Shown here piece after piece: positions 37,765 through 51,400 of a stretch of DNA of 64,000 nt (positions are counted from its first letter, which is position 1; each line of letters starts with the position of its first letter). The notes beneath the pieces are model-generated. The model was not told the origin of the DNA. It did no database searches and saw only the letters and a program-made list of their open reading frames with translations. The translations under genes were made by a program, and so were the position numbers. The stretch is from Ecdyonurus torrentis (lineage: Eukaryota > Arthropoda > Insecta > Ephemeroptera > Heptageniidae): positions 42,222,193-42,286,192 of the forward strand of contig OX439131.1 in the NCBI GenBank assembly GCA_949318235.1. The letters are read 5' to 3'.

Positions 37765-38504
37765 GTAGTTGTTTCTCCTATAAAAGTAGTTCTATAAGGA
37801 AAATTTTGTTTACTTTTAAAATCGGAGTTTGCCAATTGTGTATTAATGGAGTGGTATTGCTGTATTACAAACAAATACAAGGAAATGAAGAGATGGTATA
37901 CATATCGGACTGTGTTTAATATGTGTCCCTCAAGTAATTTTGGGCCTTTTATATACGATAGTATGATGTTTTTTTAAGTCATGTTTTTCTGTTAAGTTAA
38001 ACCATTTATTTTTGTTATTTACAAAGGTTTTATTTCATTGTGTTTCAATTTTTTTAAAGCAATTGTTACCTCATCTTAACTATACTATTATTCTGGATCC
38101 TATAAAACAAATAAAATCATGCATAAATATAATACTCGTAATAATTACAACGTGATCGTACCAAAAAATTCATCTAAATTATTTTTAAAAATTCCATATT
38201 TCAGAACTGCTAAAATTTATGACAATTTGCTATCTATCTTAAGAAATGTAAATATAATGAAGAAAAAAAAAGGGGGTAAAAATTTGCTTAAATTTTTTTT
38301 GCTTTACAAAGAATGATCCTTTTTTGATACAATTCAAAAAGAGATAACATTGATGTATTAATGTTCACCACCCATACAACATTGGAATATTATACTGATA
38401 AATTAATACATTTTCACAAACTTCATCATCATGTTTTATTTATTAATAATGAGTGTACTTATAGTTGTGTAATTCATTGTATGTTATGTGTTGTTATTTG
38501 TTAA

Positions 38505-38605
38505 ATTTATTTATTTTAAGTTAAATTTTGACAAGAACAATGCTTGTTGTAACATTAATTGTTACTATGAACTGCCTGGGTCAATAAAGATTCTTATTCT
38601 TTCTA
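38505..38605 (+). mobile_element. 3' end of a non-LTR retrotransposon
   Basis: Seen: CTGCCTGGGTCAATAAAGAT followed by TCTTATTCTTTC. A polyadenylation-type AATAAA within a short G+C-richer stretch, ending in a simple tail. No coding part is visible upstream. Confidence 0.35.
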
Positions 38606-39379
38606 TATGATTGGACTTAATTTTAATCTCTAGAAAAGTATAACTTCCTATATAATTAGTATATTATTATAATTTAAAAAGTAGTTAAAATGAATGATAT
38701 TTACATTAATACTGGTAACAACAAACTTTATGACTATCGTTGAATAAAAAAAGTTTATTTCAAAACTCACTATGAAATAGTTTATAATATAATATCATGT
38801 GCACACTTGGTAAGATTAATAATAATAATATTATTATTATTACGTTCCTAACATTTCAAAGTAAGACGACAAAAGCTTGATTAAAACGTAAGGTATAAAT
38901 AATAATAACATAACAATTGTTTGAAAACAGAATGCCCTAGTTATTATTATTATTATTATAATGATAATAATATTCAATGATAGAGTATTCATAATATATT
39001 TTATCTATGACCATGCAGTATAGCATACATCATGCATTGCAAATTAACAATCCATATCATCCATGACATAACATTGTTCTCTCTCTATAATATACTATAT
39101 TACAAACAAACACGATTCATTTTGAATGGTCCAATCAGCTTGGTTATATGATCATTATCAAAATATAAACATCACATAAGTCTAAGACCTAAAGAAAAAT
39201 ATATTATGATGAGTTGAAAAGAGAATATAAAATATATATATTTATGTACACACACACACACATATATATATATATATTATATATTTTTTAAAGAGACTTC
39301 TCATCTATAGAACTAGGTGGGTTTTTGCTGCTGTATATTTCGATATATATATATGTATATGTACATTAGCAGGCACAGG

Positions 39380-39480
39380 CAAGACTGGGGGTATACATAA
39401 GCAAGTGCGCGCTGTGGGCCTATTGGTTGAAATAGTGACGCTTGCGCCTTGTTATATTGATCGTTGTGACGCGGTAAAGT
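39380..39480 (+). promoter_or_regulatory. Candidate promoter with inverted CCAAT box and GCGC/TGACG motifs
   Basis: Seen: immediately upstream of the leader are GTGCGCGCTG (about 39405), CCTATTGGTTG (inverted CCAAT box, about 39420), GCTTGCGCC (about 39440) and TTGTGACGCGG (CRE-like half site, about 39465). All sit in a short CpG-containing block. A (TA)n/TATATGTATATG stretch lies at 39340-39362. Inference: a plus-strand promoter for the exon at 40112. The start site is not defined. Confidence 0.35.
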
Positions 39481-39740
39481 AGCAGCAAGAGCAGGAGGCA
39501 GGCAGCTACAGCTCGCAAGCCTCAGCAGCAACGGTGGCCCCTGGTTTCCAGCGAGCAAACAGGCAAGGCAGCCTGCCCCTCCTGCCTGCCTGCCAGCCAG
39601 CCTGCAACCTAACAAGAAGAAGGAACAACAAGAAGAACCAAGGAGGAAGGAACATTACAGCAGCAACCACGGCAACACAACAACACCATGGATCTCCTGC
39701 AAGATATACTAGAAACTGATTGCTGACTGAGTGTTAAACC
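39480..39740 (+). other. Probable 5' untranslated exon of the gene starting at 40112
   Basis: Seen: an abrupt G+C-rich, purine- and CAG/CAA-rich tract in otherwise A+T-rich DNA. It has many AGGCAGG/CCTGCCTG words and no long ATG-initiated frame. This composition is typical of long animal 5' leaders. It lies 370-630 bases upstream of the signal-peptide ATG on the same strand. The leader may run straight into 40112. Alternatively it may be spliced: AG|GT donors occur at 39837 (GGCAG|GTAATT) and 39899 (ATGAG|GTGAAG), and a CAG acceptor ends at 40110, two bases before the ATG. The sequence alone cannot decide between these. Confidence 0.4.
39688..39726 (+). CDS. Upstream ORF, 12 codons, in the candidate 5' leader
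   Basis: Seen: the ATG at 39688 lies in the near-ideal context ACACCATGG. It encodes MDLLQDILETDC and stops at TGA 39724-39726. It is out of frame with, and well upstream of, the signal-peptide ATG at 40112. Known: a strong-context upstream ORF usually lowers translation of the main frame or makes it conditional. No conservation data are available, so chance cannot be excluded. Confidence 0.3.
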   Translation: MDLLQDILETDC

Positions 39741-40111
39741 GCTACGGCGGGATAAAAATATTAACTATATTTTTTTTTCTGTTATTATTATTATTTATTA
39801 GTATTATATTTATTAAAAACGGAGCTTATTAGGCAGGTAATTAAACTGCCAAACAAGCTTACAAAAACAAACAATTTATCAATGGAACATTTAATGAGGT
39901 GAAGTGTTATTAAAACACTTTTCTTTTTTTCTCCTGAGCCCACTGCCACCGCTGCCACTAGTTTTTATTTTTTGTTTGTTTTTTTTAAATCAGTTATTAT
40001 TAAACATTTCAATTTTTTTACTTTTTTGTTGGATTATTTTTATTGTTCCACCTCCTTCCTTTACTGCTTCGTCATCTGTCGACGTCGCTGGACCACGTCC
40101 GCCTGCTCAGC

Positions 40112-40190
40112 ATGTCTCCGCCGGGACGAAGACGACATAATTGGCCCGTCAGAATCGCCTTTATCGTCATATGCCTTTCATTACCACACG
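40112..40190 (+). CDS. First coding exon, signal-peptide-like, unidentified secreted or membrane protein (partial, 5' end only)
   Basis: Seen: the ATG at 40112 opens 26 complete codons beginning MSPPGRRRHNW, with a basic n-region (residues 6-9 RRRH, then R14). A hydrophobic core follows (residues 15-25, IAFIVICLSLP). One extra base precedes a consensus donor, ACACG|GTGAGTACC, at 40191. An in-frame TAA at 40001 lies upstream, and 40112 is the first in-frame ATG after it. The exon is far richer in G+C and CpG than its surroundings. Known: signal-peptide exons of secreted and receptor proteins often end in phase 1, as here. Inference: this starts a secreted or single-pass membrane protein, and the rest lies beyond a first intron of more than 23.8 kb. 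The mature protein is not in the window, so I cannot name the gene. Reading past the donor gives a low-complexity tail with no protein character. Confidence 0.55.
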
Positions 40191-40863
40191 GTGAGTACCT
40201 CATTTCAATCTTTATCTCAATCAAAATAAAACGAGCATTAAAATCTTCTGCACGAACATTTTAAGTTTAATTTTATTTATTTCTAGCATAATTACATTAA
40301 TAATTTTTATTTTTAAATTTTATGTTTAATTTTGTATTTATTTTAACATTAATGTAAGTTTAAAGCTTAAATAACTTATTACTTTTTATGGCTTCTTATT
40401 ATGTATAAAAATATCTTATACTTGCATGATTTTAATAAGAAGAGATCTACCATTCAAGTCACCGCGTCATATTAGAAAAGCTATATATATTTTAGTATTA
40501 AAAACGTAACAAATTTTTGGATAAAAAAAATACTAAAAATAGAAAAAATTAGCTGTATTTATAAATGATATTACTCAATAAATCTATAAACGTATAACAA
40601 ATAATATTATCTGTTATACTAAAATAGTTTCAACAGGCTTTTTTGAGCCACCATTGCTGATTTTATACACTGATATCACCGCAAATCTCATTTATATTCA
40701 TAGCACGAACACACAAAAAAATTGTATGTTTGCACGGAAATTATCACAAACCTTTTCTTTTCTTTTTTTAAAAAAAAAAAAAAAAACATTCTTTATTTTA
40801 ATCTTCTTGAAAAACTGTTTTATAAAATATATTAAGAAAAAAAAATGTGAAGAAACAACGTAA

Positions 40864-42496
40864 AACTTCTTTACTCCATTAAGAAAAGATTTCAGATTGT
40901 GACTCCTCCTCTTCTTCTTCTTCTTCTTCTTCTTTTTTTTTTAATACATAAATGACATCAGATTATTTTTAATTCTTTATTTCATCACCACCTTTTTAAA
41001 AAAACTATTAATTTTAAAATAAAAAGTGTCTTAAAATAATTAAAATGTGTATGATAGAAAAAAAATTACAGGTACAAAATCAAAATTGTTATGGACATAT
41101 ATAAAAAAATTAATTCCAAAATTACAGTATATAATTGTCTATTTAAAAATAACATCTTTATTTACAAAAGAAATTCAAAAGTATTCATATAAAAAGGCAA
41201 AACTGTTCTTAATAATGATTTCTATTGTTTTCTAAATTAAAAGACTATGTCTTTGTCTTTCTTAAATTATAATACTCCAGACAACATTTTATGCAATACA
41301 ATACAATTTTTTTTTTTTTTTTTTTTTTTTTTTATCACAATGAGTTAGAAATTTTTCTTGAACATTTTTGTTTTTAGCTTTTACATAACAAATTGCAAAG
41401 AGTAAAAGTACTAAAAAATTTTAATGTATGTTTATTCTATTAAAATGATATTAATAAAATGAACAATTTTATTAGATATAAAACATATAATAAAGTGCAT
41501 ACAACTTTATAAAGTGTTAGAAAATTGTAGCTATATACGTATATATATAAGCTATCTTTTTAGATAAATTGTATTTTATAGGCACGTAAAAATGTAGTTG
41601 TATAAATATATATTTTTTCCAAGTAGTTTATAACTTGTAAATTTTCTACATTTACTAAGTTATGACGTGTGCACAAAACTTTTCGATATACAAGAGATAT
41701 AAACGTGACTGTTGCTGCTATATAGCGCGTCCTCACTTTTTTTTTTACGAAATAAAAATTCGATATTTGACACATTTTAACAATACAATAAAAACCATCC
41801 TATCGAAATATGACTGACGTATTTATTTTTAACAATCAAACAATTTTTTTAATATACATATTTTTTTTTGAATAAAATTTACAATAGATTATTAGAAATT
41901 AAATTCATTTAAAATTTTATTTTAAATTCAATAAAAATATTAAATAATAATAAAAGTTTACTTGTTTTAATTTTACAAGTAAATTATAATTAAACATCAG
42001 CTTAATTATAAATAAAATATATTTTGTATATATTAAAGGCGAGTCAAGTTTGTTATGTAACTTATTCTTATGTCAAAGTTGCATGGGTTTGTATGTGTCG
42101 TGTTGTTGTTGACGGCCCGTTAACTGACATCCCAAGGGACGTAAAGCGTGAAGGGAAAAAAAAAAAAAAAAAAAAAAAGGCTAAAAGAAGCCTCATGACA
42201 TCCAGGGAAAGTATTGACATCACAGTAACCAGAGGAATACAAAAAATCTCATTCTTTTCTTAGATTTTTACAGCTCTCGTATTTACATGCATTTTATTAC
42301 CCTATATCTTTCTCCTTTGGTTATATTATTATTTTTTTAAAGTAGCTTCTTTTTTTTTCTTTTTTCTTTTTTTTTTTCGAAACATTTTTGTATGTTTACA
42401 TACCATACATTATGATACATTAAAACTTTTTTTATATATATCTTAGCTTATGAAATCTAATAGAAACCAAAGTTCTATATAACGTAAATTTAAAGT

Positions 42497-42530
<34 letters not shown>

Positions 42531-43692
42531 TGCTTGCTTGTCCAAATTACATATAGAACTTTGAGTTAGAATTTTGAATATTTTGTTATTCAAACTCATA
42601 TGTACAACTAAATTAATATTGTTACAATAGGATAAGAGTATCTTTATCTTTTTTAACTGTCACTTTCAAGACTTAGTCATAGAAAATAAAAATTTGTAAA
42701 AAAAAAAATAAATAAATACTACTACTACTTAATTCTTTATTACTCTAACAGTAAAGACTATAAGGCCTCAAATAACATAAAAATATTAATTTTTCTTATA
42801 ATATAACATTTGAATTGTTGTAATAAAATATCTAAATACCTTTTATTACTAAAATCTATTAAAATACATTAATTAACAAAATAAAAAAAAGTATAAAGTT
42901 ATAGCTTTTTGTTTAAGTCTTTAGAACATTGAATATAACTAATATCACTATTGTAATTATTTTCTTAGAATATCTATAAAATTTACAAGAAAACAAGTAC
43001 TAAAAAAAAAAAAAAAAAAAAAAAAACGAAGAAAAAAAAAACATTAAATGTTTCTTCGTTTTTTATATTGTATAATATTATTTTATGATTACATTAGTAT
43101 CCACCAGTAGCATAAAGAAATAAGAGCTACGTTGGGGAGCATAACATTGTAATAACTTTTTATTAGCTATCATCAAATTTGTAGCCAGAAAATACTTAAA
43201 AATTGCAACAACGAGTGAGATTTCAGAAGAAAAAAAAATTAAATTAAATTCTGTATTGAAGACAAAAAAATCTTACAAATTTTTTTTTTAAGTTTTTTGA
43301 AGAGAGATATCAATAATAATAATATTTGTTATGTGGCGGAACCGTTAATATTCTGATATAAAAATAAATTTAAAGTTGTTTTCAATAAGTATAATAGATA
43401 TAAAATTTTATGCTATTTTATGCATTAAATAAAGTAATTTATAAATATTTGAACTTTCGTTAATAATGAGTCTAGAAATTTATATTAAAAAAAAATCGTT
43501 GGCAAAGTTGTTAAACGTTAAGGAAAAAAATATACATAAATTAAAAACACAATGATGTATAAAAGTAGGTATTATAAAATGTTCCAACATATAAATATAC
43601 AAAATATGTATTTTTTTTAAAGATAACAGAAATATTTTTAATTATTTTTTTCTTTGTCCTTATTTTGTTACACTGTGACACTATCTAAAACC

Positions 43693-43694
<2 letters not shown>
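40864..43694. other. Intronic-type A+T-rich DNA with homopolymer runs
   Basis: T runs at 41308-41333 and 42500-42527, and A runs at 42157-42178 and 43002-43026. 42040-42235 is slightly G+C-richer around the A run but unassigned. Confidence 0.5.

Positions 43695-43761
<67 letters not shown>
43695..43761. repeat. (AT)n microsatellite, about 33 units
   Basis: Seen: perfect run. A lone CRE octamer TGACGTCA lies about 107 bases to its right at 43868. Confidence 0.96.
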
Positions 43762-43766
<5 letters not shown>

Positions 43767-44721
43767 CAGATTTAGCTGTTCATTATACAATATACGTATA
43801 CTTATGTTATACGTATATAATGAGTGTGTATATGAAGTAAAAGTGTGTGCGGGTGGGTACAGTATTGTGACGTCATTGTAGTGTTCATAATGAAGATAGG
43901 GTGAGAAAATGATGAAAGAGAAAGAAAGAAAGAGAGAGAGAGAGAAGTTGTGTATGTCACTCTACCAAATAAATCAATACAAAAACAGAGGTAGAGATTT
44001 AAATTATTATAAACCATATGAGTTGTTAAATATTCAAATAAAATATAAGTTTCAATATTAAAACATTTAAAAAAAACTTAATAGCATTTGATACAATAGT
44101 AAATTAGTTACATATTATAAAATACTTAAAAGTATCAAACGATGCAAATTAATTGGAAGTTTTTTTTTTCTATAAAAAGGGGGTAAAAAAAAAAACACTA
44201 TAGCATGTTCATTCACCTTAAATTTCTTTTCAGTTGAAAGATTTTTGTATTTTAAAATTCTCTTTTATATTTTTCTCAAAGAATCCGTCAGACAAAAAGA
44301 TAAATTTTTTTTTTGAAAAGCAGATGGTTTTTAACTATAAAGTAGAACTTAACAATTCCGTACAAAATTTAGTATTCAAAAGCAAACTATATTATCTATC
44401 CATTTATACAAACGTCTAGACATAATTGCTAACTCTATATAATAATAACATAAATTTTAAAACTATGACCCTTATATATTATTAGTAACAACTATAATAC
44501 TCAAAGTATAATGTTTTACACATTTTATTACTATCAATAAAATTTATATTATAAAATTGAGATATGCAAATTAGTTTAAATAATAATTTCTACTATTATA
44601 TATAAGATTGATTTTCATATGAATATAGGTAAAATATTATTGCTAAAATATTTTCTAAAATGACTCAGATTGTCATATTTTCTGTATGTAAAATAAAATT
44701 TAAACTCATCAAAAAAATGTT

Positions 44722-44726
<5 letters not shown>

Positions 44727-44808
<82 letters not shown>
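44727..44808. repeat. (AT)n microsatellite, about 41 units
   Basis: Seen: perfect run. Confidence 0.96.
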
Positions 44809-44811
<3 letters not shown>

Positions 44812-45411
44812 GTTGTTTACTCTTACTTTACATACTTAATCCTGTTGTGGCACAATAAAAAATCTCATTAGACTTTGTTCTACCGCACGTTAATAATGGG
44901 CTTAAAATAAATTAATATTTAATAAGTTCACAACGTTACAAAGCTCAAGATTTGTTTTGTAGAACAAAAAATCAACTTAATTTTTATATAAATACCTAGA
45001 GGTATTTTTTAAAGTCTCTCTCTATTTTTTTTCTTCATAAATAGTGTTGATATAAGAATTAGGTATCACGTTTTCTTTCTATATTAAACTTAAGTCATTT
45101 TTAAAATCACCAGTTGTGAATTTATGTATTTATATACTATATTTACAAATTAAAACAACAGATCTGATATCAATTTTATAAAACAAACAACAAAAATTGA
45201 TTAAATTTTAGATTTACTTAAAAGTTGTTGTTTTTTTAAATAAAAATAGCAGTTCAATAAAAAACATATTTTTCTATATAAAAATTTTAAATTTTAAAAT
45301 AAAAAAGATAAAAACTTTCACCTAAAAATTTGTATTACATGACGTTGCAAAGATTATCTGCATGACATTATTTTTCAACCTCTAGAGGGCATGTAAGGAA
45401 TAAAGAAACGA

Positions 45412-45534
<123 letters not shown>

Positions 45535-45672
45535 AAAAAAATAAAAAAAGAGAAATTTGTGTGTATGAAATGAGAAAAGAAAGAAAAAGAGGATGAGACT
45601 TTCCTAGGAACTTTTGTTCTCTTTGGAACAAACAATGGTCTGGTAACTAGCAGCAGCCTTGCAGTCAAAAAC

Positions 45673-45675
<3 letters not shown>

Positions 45676-45712
<37 letters not shown>
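45676..45712. repeat. (GA)n microsatellite, about 18 units
   Basis: Seen: perfect run about 140 bases from the larger GA array, with moderately G+C-rich unique sequence between them. Confidence 0.95.
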
Positions 45713-45714
<2 letters not shown>

Positions 45715-47062
45715 CGCACAACATCAACTCATTGTATCCACTGCTCGTAAGAACAAGACAAAAAAAAAGGATTGTTCTTTAAGATTGTTATTTCTTTTTT
45801 CTTCTCTTTATTTCTTTCTTTCTCGTTTTATTCTCTCAATAACTATACAATTAAGTCATTAAAAGTTTTTTTTTATTTCATTAAATTAGTATTAAATCAA
45901 TTGTCATTTTTTAATAATGAAATCAAAGATTTTTCTCTTTTATTTTGTAAGCACTTAGAAAATAATATTAACAAATTACACTCAAATAATAATAAAATAT
46001 AACATAATGGTAAAACTAATACTTAGAACAACCTTTAAAAAAAATATATAACAAATTTTATCATCAAATTAAGACAAAAATATTTGTGGTTGCCAAGTGT
46101 TTTCTAAGAAATTATAAGCGTTGTATTGAAACTGTGGTGAGTGCGTATAAGATGTAGAAAGCCTGGTGAATTAATGACAAGTAAAATACCTCTGAGACTT
46201 GCACTAGCATTTCGTGACAACAAAAATATGTTAACGAATATATTAAAGAAACACTACACCACATACATAAAGACTAATAACAAGAATATAAAGGGGATCT
46301 TGTTTATACGTATATAATAATTTTCTTACTAACTAAAATTAATAACATAACACTATTTTATTATAATTTAATTTTATAATGCAGATAATCATAAACATAA
46401 TGAAAAACATGTTCGTGTATTATTATTATTATTATTTTTTTGTTATATACGAAAGATAAAAATTGTGTTCATACATGAAATTCATTTCTATTTTCTTTTA
46501 GAGGGTTTCGTGTAAGTGTTACATAAATTGTAAAGTATGTCGCAATATTTTCTAACAATGTGTGCTTCTTCTTCTTTTTCTTTCTTTCTTTTTTTTTTTT
46601 TTTTTTTTAACTTGGGCATTTTTTTACTTTATTGTGTTACTTGCTACAATAATAAAATTGAAAATATTGATAAGTGAATTTACTCTACGTGTGCCTGCTT
46701 GTAAAAAAGGTGTTATTTTTTTTTCATTCATATTAATATAACTAAATTTCATTATAAGATATAATCATAATCACATGACAAGTGTTTTTTCTTTTATTGA
46801 TAACTTTAAAAAAAAAATCGGAAAATGTTTATTAAAAAATTGTGCAATAATATAAAAAGTTATGGACAATTTTAATTTCTTAAAATTGTTAACAATTCAA
46901 TCCAGATATTTACTATTACATCATTTTTAGTACTTTATTCATATTTTCTGTAAATAAGAAGGATTAATTGTAATTTTATATATATTGAATAGTCAACAGC
47001 TAAGATTCTGATTTGGAAAGAAACTTTTCCAATAAAAGATAGCTATTAGTATAACTGCCGCC

Positions 47063-47095
47063 TCCTACTTCTTCTTCTTCTTCTTCTTCTTCTTG
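47063..47095. repeat. (TTC)n trinucleotide tract
   Basis: Seen: about ten CTT/TTC units, a mirror-symmetric polypyrimidine tract. A similar tract lies at 40904-40935. Confidence 0.9.
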
Positions 47096-47855
47096 GGATT
47101 TTGAATGAAGTTCATTTTAATAGATAGCCACAGGCAATTTTAAACGTGATAAAAAAAATTCCAACAATCTTTCTCTTCATTATTAATTTTATGAAGTAGA
47201 TAAAAAGTCTGGTCAAATTTGAATCAATAGTTTAATTAAAAACTATTAGACAGAAATACTTATTAAATATATATATTTTTTATCATTATCTTTTGATTGA
47301 AATATCATTCTGATTACTTTAAATTTAAGTAGTGAATCAAATTACAATTTACAACTAAATTGGTTTCTTTTCTATCCATTATTCAAATTCTTACTATTTA
47401 CAAAAAAAAAAAGTCATGCCTACATTAGTTTCTTTACTAAAGAAGAAAAAGAGCTTTTTTTGTGTGTGTGTGTGTGACACTAAAATTTTGTCTCTAGATG
47501 GTTCTGTATTGAATGATTAATGATTCAGGAGTTGTCAAATAGCATTTCAAGAAATGTTCAATTTTCCTTCTCCTAAAGTAACAAAATATCGTCTCAAATA
47601 TTCATCTGACAAACTCTAACGTCAATTACATGTCTTGAATTTCATCTAATATTTATTTTACGAGCATCAAAAAACATACTCAACATTCTTTATATATATA
47701 ATATACTGTGTATATTAGAAAAAAAGTGATTTTCTGAAGAAAAAAAAACTTTAAAACGAACATTTTTATAATGTAAATAATGTGTTTTGATTGTTGCTAA
47801 TTATGATAATAATTTAAATGTTCAACAAATATATTATAAAGTTCTGTATGTTATC

Positions 47856-47858
<3 letters not shown>

Positions 47859-47889
<31 letters not shown>
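47859..47889. repeat. Poly(T) run, 31 bases
   Basis: Seen: pure T. Confidence 0.94.
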
Positions 47890-47893
<4 letters not shown>

Positions 47894-48330
47894 GAAAACA
47901 AATAAAAGTACGTCATTTTATTTTAAATAATGAAATTCAATATTTACGTGGAAATATGATAAAAGAATTCACTTTTTTATAATGACTTGAAGGTAAAAAT
48001 AAAAAACCGTTAAATAAGAGAGATAAAGAAGTCTATAAAAACAAGGCGTGGCATTTCATATATACGAAACGTAAATAAAAATAATTAAGTTTTAAGAAAA
48101 AATCTAAATTATATATATATTTTTTTTTACTATCATTAATTTTAATATACAAAGAAAAAACTTGTATAACTAATAGAAATAGTAAGAACATAAATAAAAT
48201 TATATACTAGCGAGATAATTAATATAAATATACGTGGTAGTAGATAATAATAATTAAGATAGTAATTGGTGGTATATGCTTTGGTTTTGAGATTGCTTAC
48301 TCGGTTAGCGTGATCAGTAATATATGTGGC

Positions 48331-48434
<104 letters not shown>

Positions 48435-48489
48435 TATATACAGTATGAATGAAGTAGATTGCGTGCTTTTCCAAAGCAGGTAAAAGCAA

Positions 48490-51400
48490 GTACTCATTAA
48501 GATTTCATGATTACAGTAGATACCTCACTTAACTAAGTTATGAGGAGAAACACGATATTTTTTTTTAAACCAAACTACTTGAGAATGTAACCTGTTGGTC
48601 CTTATTATAAATAATAAAGAAAAAAACCTATGTAATCATTTTTTAGAACTATTTTTTTATGATACTTCACTAATGTATTTTTTTTACTATAATAATTTAG
48701 GTAAAAAAAAAAAAAATAAAGTTTACTCATAAAGTTACTTTTTTTTTCTTTTTTTTTTAAAATTTTTTCAACTTAAGTGTAATTTATTGTTTTGATATTC
48801 ATCTTATCTTTTTTTTTACCTTAGACTTTTAGTGATAAAAGTTTTTTTATAAATAATTTATTAAGGAGATAGAAATAGTATTATAGACTATTCTAAAGTT
48901 TATTATGTGTATTTATAAGGATTACAGTTATATTCAAATCCAGGCAATAAAATTGGTACTGATCCGTTATTGGTAGTAAGCATTATAATTTGTATATGAG
49001 AAAGGGATAACTATTATGAGAAATACGTACAGTTTAATATTGGCTTAATGTACTTTCATAAATACGTAGCTGTAATTTGTAATCTGAAGGCAAAATAATA
49101 TTAATGTATCCTGAGTATATAGGCAACATGTGCGATAGATGTGCTTAACAATTTGCCTAAATTTTAAATTTTCAGGGGACAAAATATCAAAATTGGTATA
49201 GAAGTTAAATAAAATGTATAAATACGTATTTGGCTCGTATTTTGACTTTAAGGAAGTAAAGGAGGGCGTAAATGAGAATAATGTTATACTTTATACGCCC
49301 TTCTACAAAGCTAAATCATTAATTACCTGATGTTGCAAAAGATTTTGTATTTTAAAAAGAAATCTCAAAAATAGTTCATTGAATTTATGTCAAATATTGA
49401 TTAAATTTAAACGTGTACATATAAATTAAACAAATTTGACGGAGCTAAGATCAGTTTATTTTAAAATACATAAATAACTCATGTATAACACATAAATAAA
49501 AATATGATAAAATTTGATTACAAAAACCTTTTTGATAATTTTTTTGTATAACAAAAATGCATCCAATCTGAAGCACACGCATATAAAAACATAAGAGTAT
49601 GATGAAATAAACTGTCACATAAGATTTTTTTACGACTTTCACATGAGTATGAGAGGAATAAGAAGAGAAGGAGGAGATTCTGGTCTGATTAAAACCCAAT
49701 GAGGCTCGTATAAAGTACCCCTCAGGCTTGCGGACCTACTATAGTGAGATATCCTAGCTAACAAGTAAGAAAGAAAGCAGGCAAGCAGGCAGGTATATAC
49801 AGAAAACACTCTCATTTCTCAAGCCCCAAGCGTTCACATGAAATTACTATAGATTTCATCCTCTACTACATCTATTTTTTTTTTTCTGCAGTTTCATTCT
49901 TTTTTGATTTACGATCAACATATTGGTAACGTAATCTCAGCACTTTATTTTGATGACATGCTACTGTTGTAATACTATCATTTTTTTTTACAATAGCGTA
50001 TAGTATTAGTAATTTTTTTAATTAACTTAGTTTTGCAGATATAGATCAATATATTTGTAGAAAAATTAAAGTAAGTTTTGGAAAATTTCAAATTTTCCAA
50101 TGACAATAAAAAATTACTTCTTTATCTAAAAATTAACTAGAAAAGAGACAAGAGAAAAATATATTTATAATATATAAACAGTGTAACAACAATATCGTTC
50201 TTATTTCAATTATAAAATTTAAAAATTTTACTTTCTGTGTTATATTTTATAATCAATAAAATACATTCTCTTAATTTAAATTTTAATGATGTGTTTTATT
50301 CTTTATGTATATATGTATATATATATATTATTTATTTTTTCTCTTTTTTTTAATAGAAGTTTTGTTATTAAAATAAGGTTTTTGGTTGTAATAATATTTC
50401 CATTTGATATTGGTTTTGTGTAATCCAGTGTAGCAGGCAGAAAACGGACGCTAAAAGCAAGCAAGCAGGCAGGCAGTATTAATGGGATTGTTCTTTCATC
50501 TCCGGTTGTAGATCGCGACAATCTGATTTCCGTTCTAAATGTGAAGCTGCAATACGCGTTTATATACAATATAATATATACAGGAATATCGAGAAACACT
50601 ATTATGGAAATGAGTTTCACATTTCACACTGTTATTAATAATTTTTTTTTATTTAATATTATTAACTTTAATTTAAAATATATGTAAATCAATAATTCCT
50701 TCAATTTTATTATATTTCTATTGATTTTTTTTCTTCAATTTAAGTTATAACAATCTACCTATTATTTTATAACATTGTAAGGCTTTGTGAATTAATTTAG
50801 AAAGAAGAATGTATAATAATTTGAACTTAAAAAGAGGTTATTTGAATTGGCATGGTAAAATATAGATGTAAAATATGGTGAAAATTAAAGTTAAAAAAAA
50901 GGGGGGAATGGTAGAAGGAAGTTTTCTCTTGTTAGTAATCAAAATCAATGTAAGCTAAAGTTTCTACAGAATGCTTTGAAAAATGAATGTAATTTATTTC
51001 TTTTGACAATGATTGAAATCTTTACGCTGTTGAGCCTGTGAAATAATTTTTTTTTTTTTCAAAAAGAAAATATATTATATATTTTGAAAGTTGAAACAAT
51101 AAAGAAAAAAAATCTTCTTCTTTTTAAAAATTTGAAAAATATAATAAAATATAAATTATGTCATAGAAAAATAAAAATCAATTTTGCAAAAGTTTAAATT
51201 TTTAATATTGAAATTTTCCTAAAATTTATCGAATAAATATTTTAATAAGAAGCCTAAAAACCTTTAAAGGTGGTATTATAAGAGGATTATTTTCAAAAGG
51301 GGTGAATTAGGATTTATAAGTTCCTTCTTAGGCTTTTTTTTTTACTAAACATTTTCCTATATACCATTATAAAACTTTTAGTTTTTGTAATCTCTTTCAT

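Larger units (their letters stand above)
45713..48330. other. A+T-rich, no gene recognised
   Basis: Contains short TTC and T tracts. 46100-46280 is slightly G+C-richer with no frame. Confidence 0.5.

Noticed and set aside
39313..39615. 100-residue minus-strand frame rich in A, G, L and C opposite the candidate leader
   Set aside because: Composition comes from CTGCCTGC words of the G+C-rich leader; the plus-strand leader interpretation is better supported.
40043..40111. Extension of the signal-peptide frame upstream to 40043
   Set aside because: The codon at 40043 is TTG and the first in-frame ATG is 40112; animal nuclear genes rarely start at TTG.
49262..49303. Short hairpin AGGGCGTAAA / TTTATACGCCCT considered as a terminator or miRNA
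   Set aside because: The stem is only about 12 bases and isolated; too short for a pre-miRNA, and animal pol II terminators do not use such hairpins.
50303..50620. 105-residue minus frame with a mixed middle segment
   Set aside because: The middle (about 50430-50570) has balanced composition, but the ends are A+T-rich and TA-repeat derived; no family was recognised and no splice support was found.
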